Of a stretch of DNA of 39,662 nucleotides, positions 1 through 9,406 are shown one piece after another. Each line of letters begins with the position of its first letter. The stretch's first letter is position 1. The DNA comes from Ceraceosorus guamensis (Eukaryota; Basidiomycota; Exobasidiomycetes; Ceraceosorales; Ceraceosoraceae), in the NCBI RefSeq assembly GCF_003144195.1, contig NW_020290120.1, positions 1 to 39,662 of the forward strand, in the 5' to 3' direction. The position numbers and the translations under genes are program-made. The notes under the pieces were generated by a model. That model saw only the letters and a program-made list of their open reading frames with translations, had not been told where the DNA came from and searched no databases.

Positions 1-319
1 GACAAAAGGTATATAAGGAGGCCTTCTTCCGGCCTCCTCTTCTCAGAAATGCATGCTTCCTACCACAACCTTCTCGTACGACAACTTTGACTGAATCACT
101 ACTCCGACCAACCACCTTCAACGCTTGCTCGACGCCTGGACTGATCACCCAGCTGTCTCCCTCTCTCTCTCTCTTCTTAGCTCTAGCATCAGCTAAGTCC
201 TCGCCAGTCGTAACGTTCCGTCCACTCACCGCTTGTTCCCTGCTCTTAGTTCGACGAGCACAGAACCTTACTTGCGCCGGTGACGACTCCGGCTATCGCC
301 GCTGAGCCGCATCGTTACA
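1..319 (+). promoter_or_regulatory. TATA box with hairpin leader; possible LTR edge
   Basis: A TATA element (TATATAAGG, positions 11-19) is followed at once by a 7-bp inverted repeat GGAGGCC/GGCCTCC around positions 17-38 and then a pyrimidine-rich leader. The block ends near 319 in TTACA. TATA, short structured leader, CT-rich stretch and a CA end are what a long terminal repeat of a fungal LTR retrotransposon looks like, but the left end is outside the window and no element coding sequence is visible. A plain promoter for a short transcript is equally possible. No convincing protein is encoded here. Confidence 0.25.
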
Positions 320-477
320 CGGTCAGACCGGGCACATGAAGACAAATAGGAAGTGTCCTCTTCATCCTCTAAATCATACAAACCAGCGAGCAATAGCAGT
401 GCAAGACACAGACCAAAATCAGACGCAATTAGACTCGACACGGTCCTCATCCATCGCATTCCTCACGCCCGAACCCT

Positions 478-2340
478 TCACAGCTTCCTCTTCTTCTTCT
501 TCTTCGCCGCTTCCTTCGTCTTCTTCCCTGCATCCCCGCCGCCGCCTGTAGCCTTACCCTTTGCCTTTCCAGCCTGCAATGATGATGCATCGCCTTTGCT
601 CTTGCGAGCAGAAGGCGACGGAGGTTGCGCAGCGCCTTGCGTCTGAGATCGCGTGCGCTTGCGTCCTCCAACAGACGCGGAAGACGGGATATCCGCGGCG
701 TCAAGAGGACTCGCTCCCTCGGGCTGTGCAGCGCGCGCACGACGTCGTTCGGCGACTAGTCGGGCAACAATCTCTGCCTCGTCTTTGTCGTCGTCGCTAG
801 CGTCGAGGCTGAGGGCGCCGAGAGATTGGCGCACAGGCGACGACTTGCGCTTTGCTGGCGTGCTGGGGCCGGCGAGAGCGCATGGCGAGCTGCCACGGAC
901 GTTCGAAGTCTCGAAATTGTCCGCTGCTGCTCTTGCTGACGATGATCCAATGCCAGTTGTGTCCATTGCATTAGGATCGGTGGGCTGATCCTGTGCTGCA
1001 GGCGACTTGTCAGCAGCTAACTCTGCCGCTGCCTCTTCTTCCGTGAGGAAGCGTCCCGCGCGCAAGATCTCCTCCTTCAACGTCGGCCACGGTCCGTACG
1101 CAGCACGCGCAACATCGTGCTTTGATCGGGAGCCTCCCTCGTACTCCTTTACGTCGCACGCAAGCTTTGCCTCCTCAAGAAGCGCACTACTGATCCCTCG
1201 GTGCCGCTTCTCGAACTCCTCGGTCGCCGCTGCCTCCTCTTCATGCCGAGGATGCTGTAGGCCAAGCATGAAGACACGCTCGCCTGCTTTTTCTGCGGCG
1301 TCTGGGTGCGCGTACGTTCTCCATTCGAGGTGGCCGGCAATGAAGAGCGTGTCGCACCAAAGGACCTCCGCCCAGATGTCATACTCCGGAAAGTAAAGCA
1401 GGAAGGCGCAACCGAGGTTGAAGAGCCAGTAGCGCCCGTCTGTCTTCATCGTGCCAAGTGAGCAAGCAAGACCTGCTCGCTGCGCCGTCGCCTTTGTTGC
1501 GGTGTCGCCGTGCACCAAGACGATCATGTTGTACATCGGCGAAAGAAAGAAGCGCGCCTTGTCGCACAGGCGGGTGACGACCTTGTGCACGCGCTCAGAG
1601 TTCTTCCAGAGGCCTCTGGTGACGTCGCAGACGAGGTAACGCTTGGAAAGAATGAAGCGCTGGACCCACTTGTCGGTAAACATGCTGGCCCAGTGCAAGA
1701 AAGAAAGAACGGTGTGCGTCGCAAGATGTTGATTGCCTGCGCACGAGAACTGCGTCAGGTCCTTTGAACCCCACCAATGCATCGTTGCATCCGTTTCGTC
1801 ACGCCTGTCGCACCAATAGCCCAAGTAGAAGACCGCTTCCCCACTAGCTGAGACATAGTGCGCAGTACCTTTAGTGACTACCTTGCGCGCAAGATCACGA
1901 CCTTGTTTAGAGGCGCGCTGGATCTTGGCGACGTCCTCAAACATGCACGGCTGCAAGCGTTGAATTGCATTGTGCCCATGACTTCCTGCGGGCTCAGATG
2001 CCCACGGATCCTTCGAAACTCCAAGCACCCAGTTGGCAGAAAAGAGCATTGGGGCATGATTGCCCATTGGCCCAAGCTGAGCCCCAGAGATGACGTGCTT
2101 GGCGCGATGTTCCAGCTTCAGGCCTTGCTTTCCATCGCTGACGGCCTCAACCAGCAGTTGAAAATGCTGATTCTGCTTGGTCTTGCTCCTTCTCCCAGCA
2201 GAGAGCCGCTCGATACGCTTTGCGTACTCTTCACGGGTCTCCATGTGGTGGATCATGAGGTGGTCCGTGATGCCGAGCTGAATCAGCAGACGTTGCAGCT
2301 TTTTCTCTAAGTTGTTGTTGACTGGAGCTGTGCAGTTCAT
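478..2340 (-). CDS. Orphan protein with basic C-terminal tail, probably nuclear
   Basis: I do not recognise this 620-residue protein. A single uninterrupted frame starts at the ATG at 2340 (MNCTAPVNNN); the open frame continues 22 codons further upstream but with no ATG, and a TTTTTCTTAG acceptor-like sequence lies just before the start, so an extra 5' exon cannot be excluded. Residues 1 to about 390 look folded, rich in aromatic residues, with motifs such as YLGYWCDRRDE and TMHWWGSKDL, and many Cys and Trp. From about residue 430 the chain is low complexity (Ala, Ser, Asp, Glu) and ends in a lysine run (KKKKKRKL), a likely nuclear localisation signal. No transposase, nuclease or kinase signature was seen. 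Its promoter faces the palindrome-rich region at 2515-3130, shared with the divergent OPT gene. It may be a lineage-specific family. Confidence 0.72.
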   Translation of the reverse strand: MNCTAPVNNNLEKKLQRLLIQLGITDHLMIHHMETREEYAKRIERLSAGRRSKTKQNQHFQLLVEAVSDGKQGLKLEHRAKHVISGAQLGPMGNHAPMLFSANWVLGVSKDPWASEPAGSHGHNAIQRLQPCMFEDVAKIQRASKQGRDLARKVVTKGTAHYVSASGEAVFYLGYWCDRRDETDATMHWWGSKDLTQFSCAGNQHLATHTVLSFLHWASMFTDKWVQRFILSKRYLVCDVTRGLWKNSERVHKVVTRLCDKARFFLSPMYNMIVLVHGDTATKATAQRAGLACSLGTMKTDGRYWLFNLGCAFLLYFPEYDIWAEVLWCDTLFIAGHLEWRTYAHPDAAEKAGERVFMLGLQHPRHEEEAAATEEFEKRHRGISSALLEEAKLACDVKEYEGGSRSKHDVARAAYGPWPTLKEEILRAGRFLTEEEAAAELAADKSPAAQDQPTDPNAMDTTGIGSSSARAAADNFETSNVRGSSPCALAGPSTPAKRKSSPVRQSLGALSLDASDDDKDEAEIVARLVAERRRARAAQPEGASPLDAADIPSSASVGGRKRTRSQTQGAAQPPSPSARKSKGDASSLQAGKAKGKATGGGGDAGKKTKEAAKKKKKRKL

Positions 2341-2745
2341 CTTGACTAAGAAAAATGCTTTAGAGAGGTGCTTTTGAGGGTTTGAAAGGTGCTGAAGCTG
2401 CCTCAAAAAGTCTGGGTAACGAGGACGATGTGGTTGTGAAGACCGAGCAAGCAGACGTGAGAGGAAGCTATGATTGATGGGTCTGCGCAGACAAAAGTTA
2501 AATTGATTTCTACCTTAAGTCGGCGCCATAAGTCGTCTCTCGTCTCGGCCGAGACGAAGAACGACTGGGGAAGCCGATTCACAGTCCCGACCCCATCATT
2601 TGTGTGGATAGGTCGTCTTAGAGAGTCGGCAATGGGTGAGATTCGACTTTCAACGCCGATTGGATGGTCAGACGCACCAAGATGCATGCTGCATTCGACT
2701 TGACAAGTCGCATTTTGGACGATCCGACTCACCAAGTCGCCTTGT

Positions 2746-2770
2746 CCACGCGGCGCTGAGCGCCGCGTGG
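2746..2770. repeat. GC-rich perfect inverted repeat, 11-bp arms
   Basis: CCACGCGGCGC (2746-2756) and its exact complement GCGCCGCGTGG (2760-2770) flank a TGA loop. The arms are nearly pure GC and would form a very stable hairpin. It is not part of the AAGTCGA series around it. Confidence 0.85.
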
Positions 2771-2836
2771 AAAAGCAGGTCAGATTCAACTTGTGAAGTT
2801 GTTTACAGAACTCGAATAGCATTTGAATTGTCCCGG

Positions 2837-2893
2837 TCGACTTGGTAAGTCGAATCTGCTCTCGCACGAGAGGAGATCGACTTACCAAGTCGA
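2837..2893. repeat. 57-bp near-perfect palindrome
   Basis: The 17-bp palindrome TCGACTTGGTAAGTCGA (2837-2853) is repeated as its exact reverse complement at 2877-2893. The DNA between them (ATCTGCTCTCG / CGAGAGGAGAT around a CA centre) is itself almost self-complementary. The whole block can fold into one long hairpin or cruciform, with smaller hairpins nested in each arm. Confidence 0.85.
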
Positions 2894-3605
2894 CCTCACC
2901 TGCCTTTGTGTCAGCCGAGTCTGAAAGTCGACTACACAAGTCGACTTATGTCGGGCAAATCAAAGACACAACCGGATGAACCACTAGCTAGTTGACTGCC
3001 CAAGTCGAGTGCCTCTCGTGCGATAGCAGCAGTCGACTTGGGCAGTCGACTGCTTCTCGTGCGATAGAAGAAACAACTTGTCAGGTCGACTTTTTGAGAA
3101 GATTCCAGTGGTCGAATTTAAAACTCGACTGAATAAGCCGGGTTGTGTATTTACTAAAATCCGGTTGTGCAAATAGCGCGACCCATCACACTCACACTGT
3201 CCCATCGCCGCGCGCAACAAAGCCTGTGGCCATGCACTGCGGCCCGCACAAGGCAAGCATTAGTCGCCTTTCGCCCGCCATCACAATCGTACCATTCGTG
3301 ATTCTGATTTCCCCATCTGGTTGCCGCCTCTCCATCCGTAAGCGCCCCCCCCCTTTTTCCATTGCCTCTCTCTATCCTCAGCCCACCAGCATCCGCTCAA
3401 GCCTGCATACAGCCACGCACTCGCACTTCTTCACGCTATTCAACCATCGAAGCTGGCGTCATCGTCTTTCGACGCTGCCCTTTGCGCAGCAATTCTGCCA
3501 GGCTTTCATCCTGCTTCGCGCGCGGTCTCAGTCACCGCGAATCAGATTGTGCAACAGCTTCGTCAGCCTTTTGCCGCTGAAACTGACTGCTGAGCTCCAC
3601 CCACG

Positions 3606-6600
3606 ATGAACGGCTTCGCGCGTGATGGTGATTCCGATAGGCCGGGGACGAGCAGCGGAAGACGAGCAGGCACGAGCAGCGGAAGGCCCACCACAGGTAG
3701 ACCAAGAACGGCAAGGACAGGCACTGCATCTGGTCAAAGACCTCTGACACGGGGCGTGGGCGGTCTCAACAACGCTGCGGGAGATCAGGAGGGCTATTTG
3801 GACGAATGGGACGAGGATGAGTATGAGAGCGAGGACGATGGTGACGTGTTCGCATTCGTGCCTCGTGAGTGAATCAAGCTCGCATTGACCTTGCTCAGTA
3901 TCCTCAACGCAATCGAGCAAAGCTTACACTTGTTGCTATTGTCCTTCCCCTTTCAGCCGACATTGGCCAATCAGCGCCAACAATTCAGATTGGAGACGCT
4001 TCAGGCGCAAGCGTGAATGCGTCGGCTATGCCAGAGATGCCGCCAACGCCAAACGATGCGTCAAGGCAGGCTAGCGATCCTAACGCTCTCAGCATCGCTG
4101 CCACTGGTCTTGATCCCACCCGGAAGGCGCAAGCTGCTCAAGAAGAAGATGAAGAAGAGACTTTCTACTTTGATGAAGTCACTGGAGCCGTTTACGACGC
4201 GCAGGGGAATCTGGTAGAGATGCCGCCCGGCTTTGATCCTGCTGCGCTGCGCGAGAATGTGCAAGAGACTGCGCAGGGCGACGCTCCCGAGTCTTTCCGC
4301 TCTGCCGATCCTCACATGGGCGACGACTCGGTCGCTATAGGTATGGTAGAGCATGAACCCGAGGCGATTGGCGAGCCCGTCGGGTTGGAGGAGGTGAGGA
4401 GCGCCATTCCTTTGCCAGGTCGAGGCAACTCCTTCGACTCTCCCATTTACGACGCTGGCACACGTCGCGCCGCTTACCTCGCCGATCCGCGAGTGTCGAT
4501 GGATCGCGTGTCATCGAATGCTTCGAGCGTCAGCAGGGATGTGGGCCCGGCGCTGAGTCACGCTAGGTCAGTGCACGCCCTACCTCAAATGGATGTACTC
4601 GACGAAGTGGACTACTTGCCCACAAGTCGAGAAGGCCTATCATCACGGCACGGTGCTCGCGACTTTGGCACGACCGCAAGCGGCGGTATGATGGTTGACA
4701 GTCACATCCCGGTGAGCCAATCCCGGCGCACGAGCGGTCTGGGAACCATTGACCCTGCCGCTGCAAACGTCTCTGCGGTCGGCCACGGCAGCATGCGACA
4801 GCGCAACAACCGACTTAGCGTTCATGCGGATGCAGGTCGAAGTCCCGACAGCGATGTCAAATTCAATCTGGGCACAAGCTACGACTTTGGTGACACTGAT
4901 GCCGACCTCTCGTCCAAGCTGGGGTACGAAGAGCGCCTCGGCGACGGCGAGGGACTGGCGCATCCGTCGAACGGCAACGCCCAGATAGGTCCCATGGGAA
5001 TGCGTATGGTCGAGCTTGAGATGGATATGGAGGAAGATTCGCCCTACCCAGAAGTTCGCGCCTCGGTTTCCAACATCGACGATCCCGACATGCCGGCGTT
5101 CACCTTCAGGATGTTCGTAATCGCAATGATCCTTGTCACGATTGCTTCTGCAGCGAACATTCTGTTCAACCTGCGCTACCCGTCGCCCGCAATCACTCCG
5201 ATCATCATCCAGCTGGTGGCATACCCAATAGGCAAATGTATGGCGTATGTGCTGCCCATCACCGAGTGGAGATTGCCAAGGTGGCTAGGCGGTGGCACCT
5301 TCAGCCTCAATCCTGGCGCTTTCAACATCAAAGAGCACGCTCTCATCACCTTGACTGCCAACGTTGCTATCAGCCAGGCGTACGGATTCAACACTCTCCT
5401 AGTTTTGGACTCTGACAAATTCTACGGCGAGCCAACCAGCAAAGGGTTTGGCATCCTTTACATGCTCACCAGCCAGCTGCTGGGCTTTAGTTTCTCTGGC
5501 CTTTGCATTCCCTTCTTGGTGACGCCTGCTAGCATGATCTGGCCCCAGAATCTGGTCACCGCTACTGTGCTCAATACGCTTCATGCCGAAGACGACGGAA
5601 TGGATGGTAGCATCACGCGGTTCAGATGGTTTAGCTTCCTGTCGCTTGGCGCGTTCGTCTGGTACTTTGTGACCAATTTCCTCTTCACGGCGCTAAACTA
5701 CTTCAATTGGGTGTGTTGGATTGTGCCGAGTGAGTACTTTCGGAGAGGAAGCATCCCGAGTGCGGGACCTGCAGACTAATACTGGTCTCGCCATCTCGCA
5801 GACAATCACCTCGTCAACACATTGTTTGGCACTGTCGGTGGCATGGGCCTGTCAGTCTTGACTTTCGATTGGTCGCAAATTAGCTACATTGGATCACCTT
5901 TAGTTGCACCGTGGTGGGCGGAATGCAACATCTTCGCTGGGTTTCTGGCTTTCTACTGGATCGTTGCGCCTATCCTCTACTACAAGAATGTGTGGAACTT
6001 TGCGCACCTTCCATTCATCAGCGGACGCAGCTTTGACCGCTTCGCACAGCCCTACGACGTCAAGCGAGTGCTCGGCGCCGACTCGAGGCTCAACCTTGAG
6101 CAGTATGCGCAATACTCCGCGCTGTACCTTCCCGTCTCGCTGTTCATGGCGTACTGGAGCGGTTTCGCTACCAACACATCCGTCCTGGTCCACACTGCTC
6201 TCTACCACGGTGACGCCCTGTGGAAGGGAGCCCGTCAAATCAAGACCGAAGAGGATGACATCCACGCCAAGTTCATGCGTCGTTATCCTACCGTTCCGAT
6301 GTGGTGGTACTTGGCCTCTTTGGTCGTCACCTTTGGTCTCGCCATCGTTGTTGTCGAGGTCTTCAGCACGGGTATGCCTGTTTGGGCACTAGTACTCGCC
6401 ATCGCCGTTTCAGTGGTCTACACCTTGCCATCTGGCTTCATCTATGCCATGACTGGCACGCTACCTCTTACCAATCTTATTGGCGAGGTTGTGGCAGGCT
6501 ATGTCATGCCAGGCAGGGCGATTCCGAATATGATCTTCAAAGTCTACGCCGTTCAAACGATGTCCAGCACGCTCAACTTCGTGCAAGATCTCAAGGTTGG

Positions 6601-7273
6601 ACACTACATGAAGATCAACCCGCGCTACACATTCACCATGCAGTTCGTTGCCGTTGCTTGGACTGCCATTGTGCAATGGGCTGTCAAGCAATTCATGTTC
6701 AGCCACGTGGACCGCATCTGCTCAGACGACCAACCACAGCGCTTCGATTGCCCCAATGCAGACGTCTTCTTCAACTCGTCGGTCATTTGGGGCGCCATTG
6801 GTCCTACGCACTTGTTCGGCAAAGAGTCGCTGTACGGCAGTGTTTACTGGGGCCTGTTGGTCGGAGCCATCGTGCCCATCCCAATTTGGTTTTTGGCTCG
6901 GCGCTTCCCAAGATCTATCATCAAATTCATTTCTACGCCAATCTTTTTCAACGGCATCGCGTTCATTCCGCCTTGCACCGGCATCAACTACACCAGCTGG
7001 TTCCTTACAGGTTTCATCTTTCAATACGTCATTCGCAAATTCAACTTTAGGTGGTGGTCAAAGTACAACTTTGTCACCAGCGCAGCGATGGACTTTGGCA
7101 CTGTGACGTCGTTCATCCTCCAATTCTTTGTCCTCTCGCTGCCCAGGAATGGCGAGGTGGCCCTGAACTGGTGGGGCAACTCGGTCGCCTTCAACAATCT
7201 GGATGGCGCTGGTACGCCCTTCATGCCGACAGGCCCCGACGGTATTAGACCGCCGCCGGCGGCTTCCATGTGA
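3606..7273 (+). CDS. OPT-family oligopeptide transporter
   Basis: Proton-coupled plasma-membrane transporter of small peptides (Isp4/OPT type in fungi). Three exons: 3606-3864, 3957-5729 and 5802-7273, with GTGAGT donors and CAG acceptors, giving 1167 residues. The membrane part starts near residue 470 (FRMFVIAMILVTIASAANI) and contains family hallmarks: NPGAFNIKEHALIT, GHYMKINPRY, WGAIGPTHLFG, and the C-terminal block FNGIAFIPPCTGINYTSW. At the second splice junction the codons join as VPNNHLVN, as the family expects. Typical OPT proteins have about 700-900 residues; here an acidic, Ser-rich extension of about 470 residues precedes the first membrane segment and is probably cytosolic and regulatory. 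The start (CCACGATG) opens the first exon, preceded by a CT-rich leader. The family is certain; substrates (tetra/pentapeptides, glutathione, metal chelates) cannot be read from sequence. Confidence 0.95.
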
Positions 7274-8399
7274 CCCCGCGCCCGCCCCTCTGATACAATC
7301 TGCCACGCGCTCATTCGCTCGTTGCTTCGCTTCGTGTGCTTCTCGAATGCCACATCGTCCCGTCCATTACTTCTTGCGGCCTTCTTTCCTCATCGCATTC
7401 CTCTCATACTGGCCTCGCGCTCCGTCCCTTTCCAAATTGGAGCCCCTTTGGCTGTCCTAAAGAGTTTGTAAATTTCTCTTCCATACAAGACTGCCCAGAC
7501 TTTCCCGAGAGTGTGTCAAATTCACATGCAACATGTCACGACGCAATTTCTGTCGCCACGAAATCTTGCCCGCATGCGTGCTTGATGGGGCCTTCGTTGA
7601 CGACATCAAGAATGGTTGTGATCTATGTAACTGTAAGATGTGTGGACGACGCGAGACGATACGCCCCGTCCGCGCCTTGAGCGCGATTTGGAGCCTTGGT
7701 AATCGTGCTGCTTCAGCTGGCACATATATATATATATGTACGGCATCGGTGTGCGCGAACGATCGTGCTTGTGAAACATTGATGACAGACTCACTAAATG
7801 GCGCTCGTGAGACACAACACGCCACCGCGACTGTCCGACATATACCTATATACACATCTGACATCACGATCACTCTGAATAATGTACAACATCCCCAATA
7901 ATTCTTGCGCTCGTCACTCGTGACTTTATAGTCATTCAGCACAGCTCAGCTTTACTTGTCAGCGGGTGGGACGCTTGTGCTCGCTTGGACTCGGCACCAG
8001 CTGAGACTTTACGGACTTTACGCGGTGAACATAACACACGCGCCTTTCGCGAGTCCAAGCAGTGGTGCTGGGCGCACCGATGCGTGCCTGCATGGACGAG
8101 TGGATGATGGTGGATCGTGCTGATGTTGCCGTTGTTGCCGCTGTTGCTGACCGCGGGCCGGCGTGGGGCGAACGTACAGGCTATGCCGCAGGATCACCTC
8201 AGTGTGAGTACCTATATACTCACTCGACTGCTGCAGTGATGGGCGCATGCAGGTGCCAGCGCGCACATTCACATTCAACAAGTACTGTATATGCCGCGGT
8301 ACGCGTGCATAGGCGCGCCCTTGCGCCAGGGCAGGGTACAGGCTACAGGAGATCATTGCGTACGTGCTGGCACATCAGGTGTATAGGCCTCAGCTGCTG

Positions 8400-8434
8400 C
8401 CTGCATGCCTGCATGCCTGCCTGCCTGCCTGCCT
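8400..8434. repeat. TGCC/TGCA microsatellite
   Basis: Tandem CTGCATGC units pass into repeated CTGC units. Similar GCATGC-rich DNA recurs at 12460-12545 and 16731-16782, always outside genes. Confidence 0.8.
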
Positions 8435-8610
8435 CGCCTTCAAGAGTGCTCAGCTGCTGGCATCAGCGTGGGACGCTTTTTGCTTCTGCAGGTGCATTCT
8501 CAGCGGTCACGAGTGCGTACACACAGCTATGGCGTACGGTTACCCTTGTACGTGCGCGTATAACCGCCAAAAGGTGGTGCATGCTGGCTGCATTCAGGCC
8601 CAAGCAGGAG

Positions 8611-8679
8611 CACTACTACTACTACTCTACCGTTACTAATACTGATACTAATTACTACTACATATCACCATTACTACTT
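8611..8679. repeat. TAC-rich degenerate trinucleotide tract
   Basis: CACTACTACTACTACTC opens a decaying series of TAC units reaching about 8679. Read as protein it gives runs of tyrosine in a frame that lacks other coding character. Confidence 0.75.
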
Positions 8680-9406
8680 CGACCAAAGGTAGCAAGCAGC
8701 AGCTAGCGCGCACCACCAACATATGCGCCATGCGCACTTGAACTCGTGACTCCCACTGGCTGAAGTTCGCGCGGCCAATTACCTACGACCTACGACCCAT
8801 TGCACCGCACGGCACCGCAACGCAGAACATCGTTTGCGGCAACCTCTCGTGACTGTCAGCCAAACGACGCTTTGTTGCTGCGTCTCTTTTGCGTCCTGAC
8901 CAGCATCGCACCGCGTCTCCACAAGGCGGGCTTTCCTTCTCAATTTTTCTTCTACTGACATCGGTAGCGAGCGCCCCCACTGGCTGCTCTGCTAATCCAG
9001 TCCGCGCTGTTTTCCTTCACTCGCTCGCCATCACGATCTCGCAAGCCAATACGACATCAGCTTGCACGCCTAACGCCGTCTCACCGATCCCCCCACGCTT
9101 TGCGTTCATCGTCATCGCTCTGCTAACGACGCTCAAACATTTCACATTTACATACTAACGCCTCGCGAGCAACGTTCACGCGCGGCGTTGGCCAGCATCT
9201 TGCCCGCTACATCCTCGACGAACGCTACGAACACCAAAAGAAGGTCGCGCTCTGTACTGACCCATCCGCACGGTTGCATCTTCAGACTGCCGCTTGACTT
9301 CCTGTGGCCTCGGTTTTTGATCTTCTCGGGCCTGGCATCATCTTCCTAAGCGCTTCATAGCGAGCATTTCTTCCTCCAGATCTGTGCGCTTACATCTCTT
9401 CCCACC

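Larger units (their letters stand above)
2515..3130. repeat. Palindrome-rich intergenic array built on AAGTCGA/TCGACTT
   Basis: This roughly 600-bp stretch between two divergent genes is packed with inverted repeats. Copies of TCGACTT and AAGTCGA face each other at 2837-2853, 2877-2893, 2925-2947, 2991-3008 and 3032-3050, with weaker ones near 2697-2740 and 3073-3090. Several are spaced about 40 bp apart, and the spacers share a CTCTCG...CGAGAG or TCTCGTGCGATAG core. Two unrelated perfect palindromes lie at 2540-2557 and 2746-2770. No protein is encoded. It could be a cluster of dimeric transcription-factor sites, a decayed fold-back element or a structured non-coding transcript. Confidence 0.75.
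7274..9406. other. Intergenic, 2.1 kb, simple repeats only
   Basis: No supported gene. It holds a (TA)n tract at 7723-7738, the decamer ACTCGTGACT at 7916-7925 and 8742-8751, a TGCC/TGCA run near 8400-8434 and a TAC-rich tract at 8611-8679. The last 500 bp before 9407 are pyrimidine-rich and probably hold the promoter and leader of the downstream RNA-binding-protein gene. Confidence 0.6.

Noticed and set aside
2837-3090. CRISPR-like spacing of palindromic repeats
   Set aside because: Spacers are related to each other rather than unique, the units are imperfect, and the DNA is eukaryotic.
8062-8706. 214-codon open frame, plus strand
   Set aside because: Begins with GTG, runs through TGCC and TAC microsatellites, has repeated Cys/Ala and Tyr runs that follow the DNA repeats, and shows no family similarity.
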